A DNA stretch of 64,000 nt, taken from assembly GCA_963801035.1 (NCBI GenBank), contig CAWDDF010000003.1, positions 806,001 through 870,000 on the forward strand, read 5' to 3'. Position numbers and translations under genes: made by a program. The notes beneath the pieces were generated by a model. That model did no database searches, had not been told where the DNA came from, and saw nothing but the letters and a program-made list of their open reading frames with translations. Positions 20,301 through 30,319 of the stretch are shown one piece after another (positions within the stretch are counted from its first letter, which is position 1; each line of letters starts with the position of its first letter). Origin of the DNA: JACCZX01 sp963801035. GTDB taxonomy: Bacteria > Pseudomonadota > Gammaproteobacteria > Burkholderiales > Burkholderiaceae_F.

Positions 20301-22503
20301 GAGCCTGAAGCACGAGCTCGCGCAGCTTGCCGTCCGGCACCCGCCACTGTCGGACACGATTGCTCGCGTCGTCACTGAATTCAACGGCGAGCCCGGCCGG
20401 CCCGAAACGTTCGAGCGGCTGCATGCGCTGCTGGAAGCGCAAGCGTTCCGTCTCGCGTATTGGCGTGTCGCCAGTGACGAGATCAACTATCGCCGCTTTT
20501 TTGACATCAACGATCTGGCGGCGCTGCGGATGGAAAACGAGCCGGTGTTCGACGCCACGCACTCGTTCATTCTGCAATTGGCCGCGGTCGGCAAGATCCA
20601 CGGGCTGCGCATCGATCATCCGGACGGGCTCTACGATCCTGCGCGCTACTTCGAGCGCTTGCAGGAGCGTTATCGGCAGCATGTTCAGTCACTGCGGCCC
20701 GCCAGTGAAGACGTAGCACCGGTCTATGTGGTGCTGGAGAAGATCACGGCGAGCCACGAGCATATGCCCGAGCAGTGGCCGGTGGCTGGGACTACGGGCT
20801 ATCGCTTTGCCAACGTCGTCAACGGCCTGTTCGTCGACAGTGCGTCCAAAACACGGATTGATCGCGTCTGGCGCGCCTTCGTCGGCAGCGAAGCGCTCGA
20901 CTACGACGCGATCGTCATTCGCAGCAAGCACGCCACGATGCGAGGTCCGCTCGCGGCCGAGATGACGATGCTGACGCGCCGCGCGCTACGGATTGCGCGC
21001 AGCGACCGCCATACGCGGGATTTCACATTTCATGTGCTGCGAAGGGCGATCGAGGAGATCGTCGCCCACTTTCCGGTTTATCGCACTTACGTTGCGCAGG
21101 GCCGCGCGTCAGCCCAGGACCGGCGCTACATCGACTGGGCCGTCAAGCGAGCGCGGCGTGCGGCGCGCGCAGCCGATCCGAGCGTGTTCGACTTCGTGCG
21201 AACGCTGATGCTGGCCTTGCCCCCGGCGGGCTCTTCAGCGGATGTCGAAGCACGCTACCGCGAGTTTGCAATGCGCTTTCAGCAGTTCACGGCGCCGGTC
21301 ACCGCCAAGAGCGATGAAGACACGAGCTTTTATACGTTCAATCGCCTGCTGTCGCTGAATGACGTCGGCGGTGATCCGGAGCAGTTCGGCATGACGGTGC
21401 GCGCGTTTCATGGAGCGTCGCTCGACCGTGCTGCGACCTGGCCGGCGACGATGCTGGCGACTTCGACGCACGACAACAAGCGCTCGGAAGACGTCCGCGC
21501 CCGCATCGACGTCATTTCGGAGCTGCCCGCCGCGTGGCGTCTGACCGTGCGCCGCTGGAGTCGGATGAACCGCAATCGCAAGCGCGAGGTCGACGGCGAG
21601 GCCGCGCCGTCGCGCAATGACGAGTACCTGCTGTATCAGACGCTGATCGGCACTTTCCCGGCGGGAGAGGTTGACGACGAGGCGCTCGCAAACTACCGCG
21701 CGCGGATCGAGCGCTATGTCGTGAAGGCCGCGCGCGAGGCGAAGGTTCACACGAGCTGGCTCGCGGTCAACTCCGATTACGAGGACGCTTGCGTAGCGTT
21801 CGTAGCCGCATTGCTCGGATCGTCAACCGACAATCTGTTCCTCGCCGACCTGCGGATGCAAAGCGACACATTCGCCTGGTTCGGCATGCTGAACAGCCTG
21901 TCGATGGCGCTCGTCAAGTTTGCATCACCGGGCGTGCCCGATCTGTATCAGGGTAACGAGTTGCTCGACTTGCGGCTAGTCGATCCCGACAATCGCTCCG
22001 CGGTCGACTACGAGCTGCGCCGCACACTGCTTGCCGAGTTGCATGAGCTCGCGGGCGCGTCGGCCAATAAGTGGGGCGTCGCGATCGCATCATGGTTCTC
22101 AACTCCTGGCGACAGCCGTGCCAAGCTGTGGCTGACATACCGGCTGCTGAATTTTCGCGCCACGCATTCGGAACTGATGGCGGACGGCGAATATGTGCCG
22201 GTCAATGTGGCCGGCAACCGCGCTCAACATATCGTTGCATTCGCGCGTCGCCATCAGGACAGTGTTGCCATTGCGGTCGCGGGCCGCCTGTTCGCTTCGC
22301 TCGGACTGGCACCGGGTGTGCTACCGGTAGGAGAAACGCCGTGGGGCGACACCGAGCTCGACGTCGGGTTTCTTCTACCCGACGGCTCGCTGAACAACGT
22401 ATTAACCGGCGAGACGCTCACGCTGCGCGGCGGGCGCATTCGGCTGGCTGAATGTTTCGCCCGGTTTCCCGCGGCATTGCTGCACTACACGCCGCCTAGC
22501 TGA
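17358..22503 (+). CDS. 4-alpha-glucanotransferase / malto-oligosyltrehalose synthase fusion (MalQ-TreY), one frameshift
   Basis: A bifunctional protein of about 1714 residues once the frame is mended. Residues 1-~720 are MalQ (GH77, amylomaltase): D491 (LRIDHVMSL), E539 (GEDLGTVP) and D591 (THDLPTLAGWW). A very basic linker, KQKRPRSRKRTSRRR, leads into TreY (GH13), which turns the reducing end of maltodextrin into a trehalose unit. Its N-terminal motifs are in the first frame (TYRVQMNRAFTF, SHGYDIVDH). Its later motifs (GLRIDHPDGLYD, VVLEKITASHE, STHDNKRSEDVR) are in a second frame that takes over near 20200. There GAGGCCGCTGCAA reads correctly if one C is dropped (E-A-L-Q). GTG at 17358 overlaps the treZ stop. 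If the shift is real the TreY half is lost; a one-base sequence error is at least as likely. Confidence 0.9.
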
Positions 22504-22617
22504 CATCGACTTTTCCTAAAACCGTATCAGCCGAGGAATTCATTCCGTGACAGCTGAACGATCGCTTTGATTAATTACGGCCATGCGAGCTTGGAGTGTC
22601 TTGAAGAAAAAATCCTG

Positions 22618-23310
22618 TCATCGGCGTGCAGTGCGTACGCGCGCCTTGTCGTGCTTCAGTCCGCGGTTGTCCCACAACCGAAATCCGCCGGTAAATGCGT
22701 CCGCATTGTCGCCGCGGCGACCGAGGGGAGGCAGGTGCTTTATATGCCGTGCATTGCCGCCACCCAGCACGATGTCGTCTGGTAGAAGCGCAGCCGTCAG
22801 GCGAACAATGACGTCGGCGACGTTCTCGCGCCATTTTTGCTTGCCATCGCGCTTGAGCGCCGCGTCCCCTACGTAGTCCTCGAACGTTGCCTTCTTGTAC
22901 GGTAAATGCGCGAGTTCCATCGCGATGATCACCCCGTCGGCGATCAGCGTCGTGCCGAGGCCGGTGCCGAATCCGAGGAACAGCATCCTGCCGCCTTCAT
23001 AAGCACCGAGCGCCTGCATCGCCGCGTCGTTGATGATCCGCACCGGGTGCCCGAATGCCGCTGCGTAATCGAAGTCGACCCATCCGTTGCCGAGATTGGG
23101 TGGCTCAGCGATCGGCTGATTGTGCGCAACTGCACTCGGCAACCCGAGAGCGATCGCGTCGTACTTCCAGCCGCGTGCCAAGACGCGAACTCCCGCCACC
23201 ATCTGACTCGCGGTGAACTTCCGACCCGACGCCATCTTGCGCACGGTCTTGTGTCCGGTAGCGAGGATCTTGACGCTGCTTCCGCCGACATCGATGACCA
23301 GCACGTTCAT
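22618..23310 (-). CDS. ppgK: ROK-type glucokinase, probably polyphosphate-dependent (PPGK-like)
   Basis: A 230-residue sugar kinase of the ASKHA fold, the short length expected for bacterial polyphosphate glucokinases. It opens NVLVIDVGGSSVKIL, the phosphate-1 loop with D7. The sugar-binding region is WVDFDYAAAFGHPVRIIND with the catalytic Asp in IINDAAMQALGAY, and phosphate-2 follows as LGFGTGLGTTLI. It ends with an Arg/Lys-rich tail. It would phosphorylate glucose (for example from trehalose or glucan breakdown) to glucose-6-P, a substrate of OtsA. It is third in the otsA-otsB-ppgK series, 65 bases after otsB. Polyphosphate rather than ATP as donor is inferred from family resemblance and length; a general ROK glucokinase remains possible. 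Confidence 0.75.
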   Translation of the reverse strand: MNVLVIDVGGSSVKILATGHKTVRKMASGRKFTASQMVAGVRVLARGWKYDAIALGLPSAVAHNQPIAEPPNLGNGWVDFDYAAAFGHPVRIINDAAMQALGAYEGGRMLFLGFGTGLGTTLIADGVIIAMELAHLPYKKATFEDYVGDAALKRDGKQKWRENVADVIVRLTAALLPDDIVLGGGNARHIKHLPPLGRRGDNADAFTGGFRLWDNRGLKHDKARVRTARR

Positions 23311-23375
23311 GCGAATCTCGTGACGTCCCTGCGCAATAACGTCTTTATCAGTTCAATGAAGTGCTTTGAGTTGCG

Positions 23376-24174
23376 TCAGTGCCCGGAGGCTGACGCGGTC
23401 GGCCGCTGCAGCAGTTTAAGTAACTGATCGAGCAGACCCGATATATCTGACTGCTGGTCAATGAAAAAGCTCGCCCGGCTCGTGCTGTCAGGTTCGACGC
23501 GGACCGTTGTCCAATGCGTCGGCGCCTGCGCAAAAACCAACTCGTCGGTCTCGATCGTCGCCGACGAATAAAACACGCTCGGCCCCTTCGCGTTGCGCCA
23601 GATCAACGAGCGCCTCGAACTTGGTCAGTGCGTTCGGCGGCAGCAGGTTGAACACCAGTTTGCCTCCGATCACACGCGCCGCCGGTACGAGCCGCGATAC
23701 AACCGCGCTGAGTCGCTGCTCCGCCAGCGCGTGATCTGCAGCCATTCGGTAGTGCACCGACAGCGTCAGACCCTTGTCTTCGAGGATGATGCCGGAATCT
23801 CTGTCCGAGTCGGCGAGATACTGTTGCAACTGCGCAAGCCATGCACGACATACCTGCCGCATCGCATCCACATCGACGGCCTCGCCCGTGCCTTCTGAGC
23901 CGTGATTGCCGATGCAGTGGCGGATTTCGCCCGGAATGCGCGCACGCACATCGGCCAGGCTTCGCCCCGAGATCACCGCAACCAATGCACACTGTGCAAG
24001 CTGCGCCAACTGTTGCTGCACACCGATCGACAGGCGGGCAGCGTCCGGCCGAGTCACGATCGGCGCCAGCGTGCCGTCGAAATCGAACGCGAACAGAGAG
24101 CGCGCGAGCGAGAGACCTCGCAGGGCATCCTGCCCTTCGGGCGACGAAAGATGCTTCATCCGAGATTCACTCAT
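23376..24174 (-). CDS. otsB: Trehalose-6-phosphate phosphatase, one frameshift
   Basis: HAD-superfamily enzyme that dephosphorylates trehalose-6-phosphate made by OtsA. The first frame holds the HAD motif I FAFDFDGTLAPI (D31, D33), the SGRSLADVR motif II region and VLFVGDD (motif IV). Just after GDD the frame breaks. Dropping one base near 23553 gives GDDETDELVFA, the expected motif, and leads into a C-terminal stretch (QAPTHWTTVRVEP) that ends at 23376. The mended length is about 265 residues, normal for OtsB. The start is the ATG at 24174; an in-frame ATG five codons later is an alternative. It lies 54 bases after otsA on the same strand. Confidence 0.88.
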
Positions 24175-24228
24175 GCCCTGGCGATCGCGATGCGAAAGCT
24201 TCCTGCGCCCAGCTTGGTGCGGCGCTGA

Positions 24229-26508
24229 TCACGCTCCGCCGTTGTCGCCAACACGCGTGGCGAAGCGCTCGCGGCGGCGCAGTCTTGCTGCATCGATCAG
24301 CATGCGGCCGGCCCATCGGTAGACGTTGAGTTCGCGCACCAACTCGCGCAGATTGACCATGCGCTCGCGCTGCTCTTCCTCGGGCATCGACACCGCGCGG
24401 TGCAGTGTCGTCGCCATCTCTTCGATGAAATAGGGATTGACAATCAATGCTTCATTCAATTCGCGTGCAGCTCCGGCGAACTGACTGAGAATCAGTACAC
24501 CTCGTTCGTCTTTGCGCGCGGCGACGAACTCCTTGGCCACCAGGTTCATTCCGTCATGCAGGCTTGTAACCATGCACACGTCGCAGGCGCGGTAGTGCGC
24601 ACGTACCGAGGACTCACTGTGGTGCTCGATCAACAGCCGGATTGGTAGCCACCCGTTACGGCCGAAGCGATTGTTGATTTCGTCGGCGGTCCTGCGTACC
24701 TGTTGCTCGAAGTGCAGGTAGTCCTCGAGCGACGAGCGCGACGGCGCGGCGATCTGCACCAGACTGAAGCGGCCGACCCACTTCGGATACAGCTCAAAGA
24801 ACCGTTCGACGCTGCGCAGTCTCTCGATGATCCCCTTTGTATAGTCGAGCCGGTCGACACCCAGCCCCAGCACTTGTGCGTCGTCGACGCCGAGACCGCG
24901 CCGGATTCGCGCGCGCACCGCTTCCGTCGACTCGTCGTTCGGAGTGGTATCGGGCCACGCGATGGAGATCGGATAGGCTTCGACCCGCGTCAGGTGACCG
25001 CCAAACGAGACGGTCGAACTTTCGTATTCGATGCGCGCCTCGAGAAAGCGGTCCACCGTTTGCAGGAAGTTATTGCAGTGATACCGCGTGTGAAATCCGA
25101 GGATGGTGCTGCCCAGCAAGCCGTTGATGATCTCGCTGCGCCACGGGCAAATACCGAATGATTCGGGATTGGGCCAGGGAATGTGCCAGAACGTGATGAT
25201 CGTCGCGCGAGGCAGCCGCTTGCGCACCAGCTGCGGAAGCAGCGCGAAGTGGTAGTCCTGGATCAGAACGATCGGATCATCGGAATGCACTTCCTGCGCG
25301 ACAGCGTCCGCAAACTTCCGATTGACCGCAACGTACTGGTTCCAGTCGTTGGTACGAAATGTGGGACGAACATGTGCGATATGGCACAGCGGCCACAGTC
25401 CCTCATTGGCGAGCCCGTAGTAGTAGCCCTGCTCTTCTTCCTCACTGAGCCAGACGCGCCGCAGCGTGTACGACGGATCGTCCGGCGGTACGCGCAGTCG
25501 GCCAGCCGAATCGGCCGATTCGCGGTCGGCCGAGCCGCTGCCATGCGCGATCCAGGTGCCGGCACATGCGCGCATCACCGGCTCCACCGCGGTGACCAAC
25601 CCGCTCGCCGGCCGCTGCATCTGAATCCCTTGCTCCGACTTGACGTGGATATACGGCTCGCGATTCGACACAACGACCACCTCGTCGCCGGCGAATTGTT
25701 CGTCGAGCAGCCTCCGTAAAGCTTGCGGGCTCCACTTAACCGCGATCGCGTCCTGCTCGCTCCGCTCATTCTCGAGGTCGCGCAGCAGTGCGCGCAAGTC
25801 GGGGACCAGCGGCTGAAGCTCGGGACTCGGCTGCGAAAATGGTCTGATCACGCCGTCGCCGCGCAGCATCGCGCGCACGCCTGCGATCCAGCCACGCCAG
25901 CTCACGTGCGCCACAGCGATCGTGATCAGCGCGACCACTACGCCGAGACCAGTGAACAGCAACAGGATGTACTTGCGAGTGTCTTCGCTGCGCCGCTGTA
26001 CGAAACTCATGTCATGCAGCATTACCAGGGTGGCAACGTCGGTGCCGCTGCGCTTCAGATCGGCCGTCGACACGTGCAGCGGACCCTGCGGCGACTGGAG
26101 CAGAAAGCCCACGCCGTCGCGTGCTCGCTTGCGCACGCTGCAGTCGATCGAAGGCGGAAAACTGCGCGTCTTGTGCAGCAGGCGGCCCTCGGCATCGCAC
26201 AGCGCCAGTGCAAAAAGACGCTCGTCGGTGGTCGCGCGCTCCAGCAGCGAGTCGAGACGCGCAAACGTTTTCGATTCGACCAAATCGCTCACCGGTTCTT
26301 CAAACGACCGCGCAATCAGGCCGGCGCGGATGTCGAGATCGCGCACAAACCAGCGTTGCATCAGCGAGTCGACCAGCGGTATTGACAGATAGGCAACGGC
26401 CAGGATGGCGAGCAGCAGCGGCAGCAGAAAGCGTAACGAGATTCGGAGGGAGCGAAGCATTGATGTCCGCGCTCCACCGGGCTGCTCGTGGTTGAAGTCG
26501 GCGTTCAC
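24229..26508 (-). CDS. otsA: Membrane-anchored trehalose-6-phosphate synthase with N-terminal sensor-like domain
   Basis: GT20 glycosyltransferase joining UDP-glucose and glucose-6-P, preceded by a two-helix membrane module. From the GTG at 26508 (759 residues), TM1 is ~26-46, a ~130-residue probably periplasmic region with a helical start lies at 47-179, and TM2 is ~180-202. A short linker with a coiled-looking segment (238-255) follows, and GT20 runs from ~275 to the end. Active-site stretches are SNREPYIH, LIQDYHFALLP, FWHIPWPNPE, GVDRLDYTKGI and DGMNLVAKEFVAA, so the enzyme looks complete. The ATG at 26460 (743 residues) is a likely better start because GGTGGAG lies upstream of it. Ordinary OtsA has only ~470 soluble residues. 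The extra part resembles the ligand-binding half of a chemoreceptor or kinase. Product specificity for trehalose over a related disaccharide is inferred from otsB next door. Confidence 0.88.
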   Translation of the reverse strand: MNADFNHEQPGGARTSMLRSLRISLRFLLPLLLAILAVAYLSIPLVDSLMQRWFVRDLDIRAGLIARSFEEPVSDLVESKTFARLDSLLERATTDERLFALALCDAEGRLLHKTRSFPPSIDCSVRKRARDGVGFLLQSPQGPLHVSTADLKRSGTDVATLVMLHDMSFVQRRSEDTRKYILLLFTGLGVVVALITIAVAHVSWRGWIAGVRAMLRGDGVIRPFSQPSPELQPLVPDLRALLRDLENERSEQDAIAVKWSPQALRRLLDEQFAGDEVVVVSNREPYIHVKSEQGIQMQRPASGLVTAVEPVMRACAGTWIAHGSGSADRESADSAGRLRVPPDDPSYTLRRVWLSEEEEQGYYYGLANEGLWPLCHIAHVRPTFRTNDWNQYVAVNRKFADAVAQEVHSDDPIVLIQDYHFALLPQLVRKRLPRATIITFWHIPWPNPESFGICPWRSEIINGLLGSTILGFHTRYHCNNFLQTVDRFLEARIEYESSTVSFGGHLTRVEAYPISIAWPDTTPNDESTEAVRARIRRGLGVDDAQVLGLGVDRLDYTKGIIERLRSVERFFELYPKWVGRFSLVQIAAPSRSSLEDYLHFEQQVRRTADEINNRFGRNGWLPIRLLIEHHSESSVRAHYRACDVCMVTSLHDGMNLVAKEFVAARKDERGVLILSQFAGAARELNEALIVNPYFIEEMATTLHRAVSMPEEEQRERMVNLRELVRELNVYRWAGRMLIDAARLRRRERFATRVGDNGGA

Positions 26509-26742
26509 CTAACTAACAGTGGAGGCAAGTGAGAGAGCCTAGCAGGCCACGCTATTAAGATCGGGCCACTGAACGCGTAGATGCGTTGTCAATTCTTCAC
26601 GCAGTCCAGAAGCAAAAGCTTGGCGCGGCCTCGCGGCCGTTGCGCACTGTGTTGATTTGATTTGAGGCGTTTAGAACTACTCACTCCACGGTCGCAAATC
26701 GAGCTCTTGCGTCCACGCGCTGCGATGTCGGATCGGCTTAGT

Positions 26743-27483
26743 CTAGCTAATGAGCGCGACCAACTTGCCTGCGATAGAGACCCACGCGTCGCTCTGAGCG
26801 AGGGCGATTCGCGCCGGCACCGCCGCGATCACTAGCGCCGCACCCCAGCCGAACGCCGGATGCAGTCGGCGATGGCGGACGGTATCGATCGCCACGACCA
26901 GGAGCACGCATGCGATCGTCACCCCGAAGAAAGCGGGCAAGCCGCCCTGTTTCAGCGCGTCGACCGGAAGCCGCGCCACGGCCGGCGTCAGCATGCCCAC
27001 CGTGGCGAGCAGCATCAGCCTCTTGTGTGTGGCGCTCTTGCGTCGCTTGGCGACTGCGATCCCAACCAAGATCGAGAACACAAGAAGATCGACTAGCGGA
27101 ATCGCCAGAAACATCAACGGCGTCACCTGTGGTGACGGCGAAAATCCGCGCCGCGCGGCTTCGAGCGCGGCCGTCGCGCCAATGACGACCAACAGAACGG
27201 CAACGCCGACGCCGGCAATACCGAGTCGACGGTGAAGGTCAGTACGTCCGAACTCAACGAGAGCTGTCTGCACGACAAGAAGCGCAATCCAGGTCGACAT
27301 GACGAGGCCATGCGCAAACAGCAGGTTCGACAGCGGCGGTGCGCCGAACAAACCCTTCAGATAAAACGTGGGCGCAAAGCCTACAAAGACGATTACTAGG
27401 ACGAGAAGCAAACCAGCGACGAGCAGCGGCCGGTCGGGCCGCGGGACGCGCGCCAAAGACGATGTGATTGGTGTGGCAGACAC
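26743..27483 (-). CDS. Polytopic membrane protein of unknown function
   Basis: A 246-residue protein with about seven hydrophobic helices: roughly 20-40, 52-72, 88-108, 120-142, 155-173, 184-202 and 215-232. The motif RTDLHRRLG between helices 2 and 3 and the paired histidines (AHGLVMSTW, THKRLML) are typical of a widespread uncharacterised proteobacterial membrane family that resembles DUF2306 or b561-like proteins. Whether it binds haem cannot be told. It stands alone, with gaps of over 200 bases on both sides. The 234 bases between it and otsA (26509-26742) hold nothing recognisable. Confidence 0.6.
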   Translation of the reverse strand: MSATPITSSLARVPRPDRPLLVAGLLLVLVIVFVGFAPTFYLKGLFGAPPLSNLLFAHGLVMSTWIALLVVQTALVEFGRTDLHRRLGIAGVGVAVLLVVIGATAALEAARRGFSPSPQVTPLMFLAIPLVDLLVFSILVGIAVAKRRKSATHKRLMLLATVGMLTPAVARLPVDALKQGGLPAFFGVTIACVLLVVAIDTVRHRRLHPAFGWGAALVIAAVPARIALAQSDAWVSIAGKLVALIS

Positions 27484-27694
27484 TGGGACCCCTCACTGAC
27501 GATGCGACGGCCGCGATCTTTACACCCCTAGGGCCACCCGTCTAGCCGTTACTTGGTGGCTGTGAGACGGCGCAAGCTGCGTTATCGCCTCAGAATTTGC
27601 GTGTCCAGTATCAGGTCTAACCACCTTTGAGCCAATGTAATTCCGCGCCAATTTCGCGCTTCGCTCGGCGTCGGACCAGCCGAGAATCGTGCGC

Positions 27695-28339
27695 ATGAGC
27701 ACATCGCACAGAACTTTTCTCTCCTGCTTCGCAGGTCTGTTCACCGTACTTCTGCTTTCCAGCTGCGCAACCGGAATGAGCAAGGACGAGTGCGCGCTGG
27801 CTGATTGGCAAACGATCGGCTATGAAGACGGCCTGCGCGGATTTCCGGCCGAGCGCATCGGCGCGCATCGCGTCGCGTGTGCCAAGCATCAGGTGACGCC
27901 GAACCTTGCCGCCTACAGCGCGGGCCGCGAGCGCGGGCTGCGCGACTACTGCCAGCCGAAGAATGGATTTCGCGCGGGACTAAACGGCAACGGCTATGCC
28001 AACGTCTGCTCGGGTTCCACCGAGACGGCTTTCGTCAATGCGTATCAATGGGGCCGGCAGATTCACGACGCGCGCGCCGAGCTGCGAACAACGAACTCGC
28101 GATTGCGCAACGCGCGCGAAGGCCTTGCACACACCAATGCTGCGATGGCCAGCGTCACTGCCGAACTCGTGTTACCGACCGTGCCTATCGAGCGCCGCAC
28201 CTGGCTTGCTACAGAACTCGTGCGACTGACACAGGAGCGCAGCGAACTGATCACCCGCATCGATCAGCTCGTCGCGCACTCGCAGCAATTGGCGGTCAAC
28301 GTGCACGAACTCGAGCGCCAGAGCCCGTACGCGCTCTGA
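27695..28339 (+). CDS. DUF2799 family outer-membrane lipoprotein
   Basis: A 214-residue protein beginning with a lipoprotein signal, FAGLFTVLLLSSCATG, in which the LSSC lipobox places the lipidated Cys about 22 residues in. The mature part has the DUF2799 pattern: repeated short motifs with Asp/Gly/Tyr (DWQTIGYEDGLRG, AYSAGRERGLRDYC, NAYQWGRQ). A C-terminal helical coiled-coil region (~125-205) follows, with heptad-like spacing. The ATG at 27695 is preferred over the GTG two codons earlier. Function is unknown for the family; an envelope role is inferred from the signal. Confidence 0.8.
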   Translation: MSTSHRTFLSCFAGLFTVLLLSSCATGMSKDECALADWQTIGYEDGLRGFPAERIGAHRVACAKHQVTPNLAAYSAGRERGLRDYCQPKNGFRAGLNGNGYANVCSGSTETAFVNAYQWGRQIHDARAELRTTNSRLRNAREGLAHTNAAMASVTAELVLPTVPIERRTWLATELVRLTQERSELITRIDQLVAHSQQLAVNVHELERQSPYAL

Positions 28340-28362
28340 ATTCGCGGCGTTCCTTTGCCGGT

Positions 28363-28746
28363 TCAATAGCGACGCGGTGGCGAACGGCCATACTGAATTG
28401 ACTGCACGACACCTGAGCGGATCCGAACTACGGCCAGAAGGTTTCCCGGACCCCGGTCATACAGCCACTCTTCCACTAACTGACAAGGTACGACAATGCT
28501 CGCGAATGGTTCCGGAACTGGCTGAAACGTCGGTGCGTAGTAAACGGGAGCACAGTAAGTGTCTGCCAGCAGCGGCTCACCGCAGTTGTATCGCAGCGCT
28601 AAGCGTGTATCGCCTTCGGACACACTTTGACCATTGCATCGCAACGACTCGGCATTTGCCACGATCGGAACACTCGCGATCAGGATGATGCAGCAGGTCC
28701 GCAGCAACCTTTTGGCGACACGTTGGTACGTACGTCCCTTGACCAT
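28363..28746 (-). CDS. DUF2845-like small secreted protein
   Basis: About 127 residues with a clear Sec signal, KRLLRTCCIILIASVPIVANA, then a mature domain with the pattern LRCNGQSVSEGDTRLALRYNCGEPL. This is the sequence of DUF2845 proteins, which resemble small periplasmic beta domains. The frame is open upstream to 28887, but the ATG at 28746 puts the signal peptide at the N-terminus. It is convergent with the DUF2799 lipoprotein gene, 23 bases apart. The role is unknown. Confidence 0.7.
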   Translation of the reverse strand: MVKGRTYQRVAKRLLRTCCIILIASVPIVANAESLRCNGQSVSEGDTRLALRYNCGEPLLADTYCAPVYYAPTFQPVPEPFASIVVPCQLVEEWLYDRGPGNLLAVVRIRSGVVQSIQYGRSPPRRY

Positions 28747-28980
28747 TTGTCTTGGATGGATGCGGATGACTGAAGGTTCCGACGGACCGATAAGGCTAGA
28801 TAGGGCTGCTGAGCCGGCGACTATATATATTCCCTTTCTGTCGCAGCGCCATCGCCGGTGTGGACCATAAACTTTTCGAAGTCGCAAACCGCCTCAAAAC
28901 GTATTTCTTCTCTTCAAGCGCGCCGTTGATACTCTCGCGTTAGCTTGGTCCACACCGCCAGTCCACTAACCGGAGACGGG

Positions 28981-30319
28981 ATGAGCAACAGTCCGCGTCG
29001 GCCTAACTTCATCTACATCCTGGCCGATGATCTCGGCTACGCCGATCTTGGCTGCCTCGGCGCTCGCGATGCGCAGGGGCGTCCTGCGAACATCACGCCC
29101 AATCTTGATCGCCTCGCGAAGCAAGGCGTGCTGTTCACGCGCGGCTATGCAAACTCTGCCGTGTGTTCCCCCACACGCTTCGCGTTGATTACGGGCCGCT
29201 GGCAGTATCGACTGCGCGGCGCCGCGGAGGAGCCGCTGGCGTCGATCACCAAAGGCGACAAGGTTCTCGGCCTTCCGGCCGAACACCCCACGTTGCCGTC
29301 GATGCTGCGTGACGCCGGCTACGCGACCGCGCTGATCGGCAAATGGCATCTTGGTTATCCGCCGCACTTCGGTCCACGCAAGAGCGGCTACGAAGAGTTC
29401 TTCGGCTTTCATTCCGGCGGCCTCGATTACTTTGCGCACACGGATACACGCGGCGCGCCGGATCTGTGGGAAAACGAAACTCAGCGTCGAACGCGAGGGC
29501 TACCTGACCGATCTGCTGAGTGCGCGCGCGGCTGAGTTCGTGCTGCGTCAGAGCGCGGATAAGCCGTTTCTGCTGAGCTTGCATTACAGCGCGCCGCACT
29601 GGCCGTGGGAGACGCGCGACGATCGGGCCGAATCGCAGCGCATCGGCGGCAACGCCAAGCATCTCGACGGCGGCTCGATCGCGACCTATCAACGCATGAT
29701 CCATCACATGGACGAAGGTATCGGACAGGTGCTGGCGGCGCTCGACGCGCACGAACTGGCCGACAACACGCTGGTGGTGTTTACCAGCGACAACGGCGGC
29801 GAGCGCTTCTCCAACAACTGGCCATTTGTTGGACAGAAGATGGATCTGCTGGAAGGCGGAATTCGTGTGCCGTTAGTCGCACGCTGGCCGAGCAAGATCG
29901 CGGCTAAAAGTGTGAGCGCTGTGCCGAACTTGACGATGGACTGGACGGCGACGATGCTCGCTGCCGCGGGCGTCGAAACACAACCTGAATATCCGCTCGA
30001 CGGCGTGAATCTGTTGCCTCTTTTTGCTGATCCGTCGTGGAATCCGGCGCGCGACCTTTGCTGGCGAATGAAACATCGCGAGCAGCGCGCGCTGATCCGT
30101 GGTGACTGGAAGTATCTGGTGATGGATGGCAACGAGTACCTGTTCAACCTCGGGCTCGATGAGCGCGAACGAGCGAACCTCGCAGAGCGCGAGCCGCAGC
30201 GGCTGGCTGAACTACGCGCAGCATGGATGCGCTGGAATGAACGGATGCCGCCGGTGCCGGAAAACGCCAAGGTCTCATTGGTGTTCACGCCACAGCAGAT
30301 TCCTCAGGCGACGTTCTGA
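28981..30319 (+). CDS. Sulfatase (formylglycine-dependent, arylsulfatase family), one frameshift
   Basis: Hydrolyses sulfate esters. The substrate is not predictable. The N-terminus NFIYILADDLGYADLG carries the metal-binding D16-D17, and SAVCSPTRF contains C62 in the C-x-P-x-R motif that is oxidised to formylglycine; KWHLG follows. Near 29475-29487 the frame breaks: the first frame reads DLWENET and the frame that continues reads VEREGYLTDLLSARAAEF. One extra base accounts for it. The rest (TSDNGGER, IRVPLVARWPSKI) is intact to 30319, giving about 445 residues. ATG at 28981 follows GGAG at 28972-28975. No signal peptide is seen, so it may be cytoplasmic or use another start. No formylglycine-generating enzyme gene is in the window. 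Confidence 0.88.
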
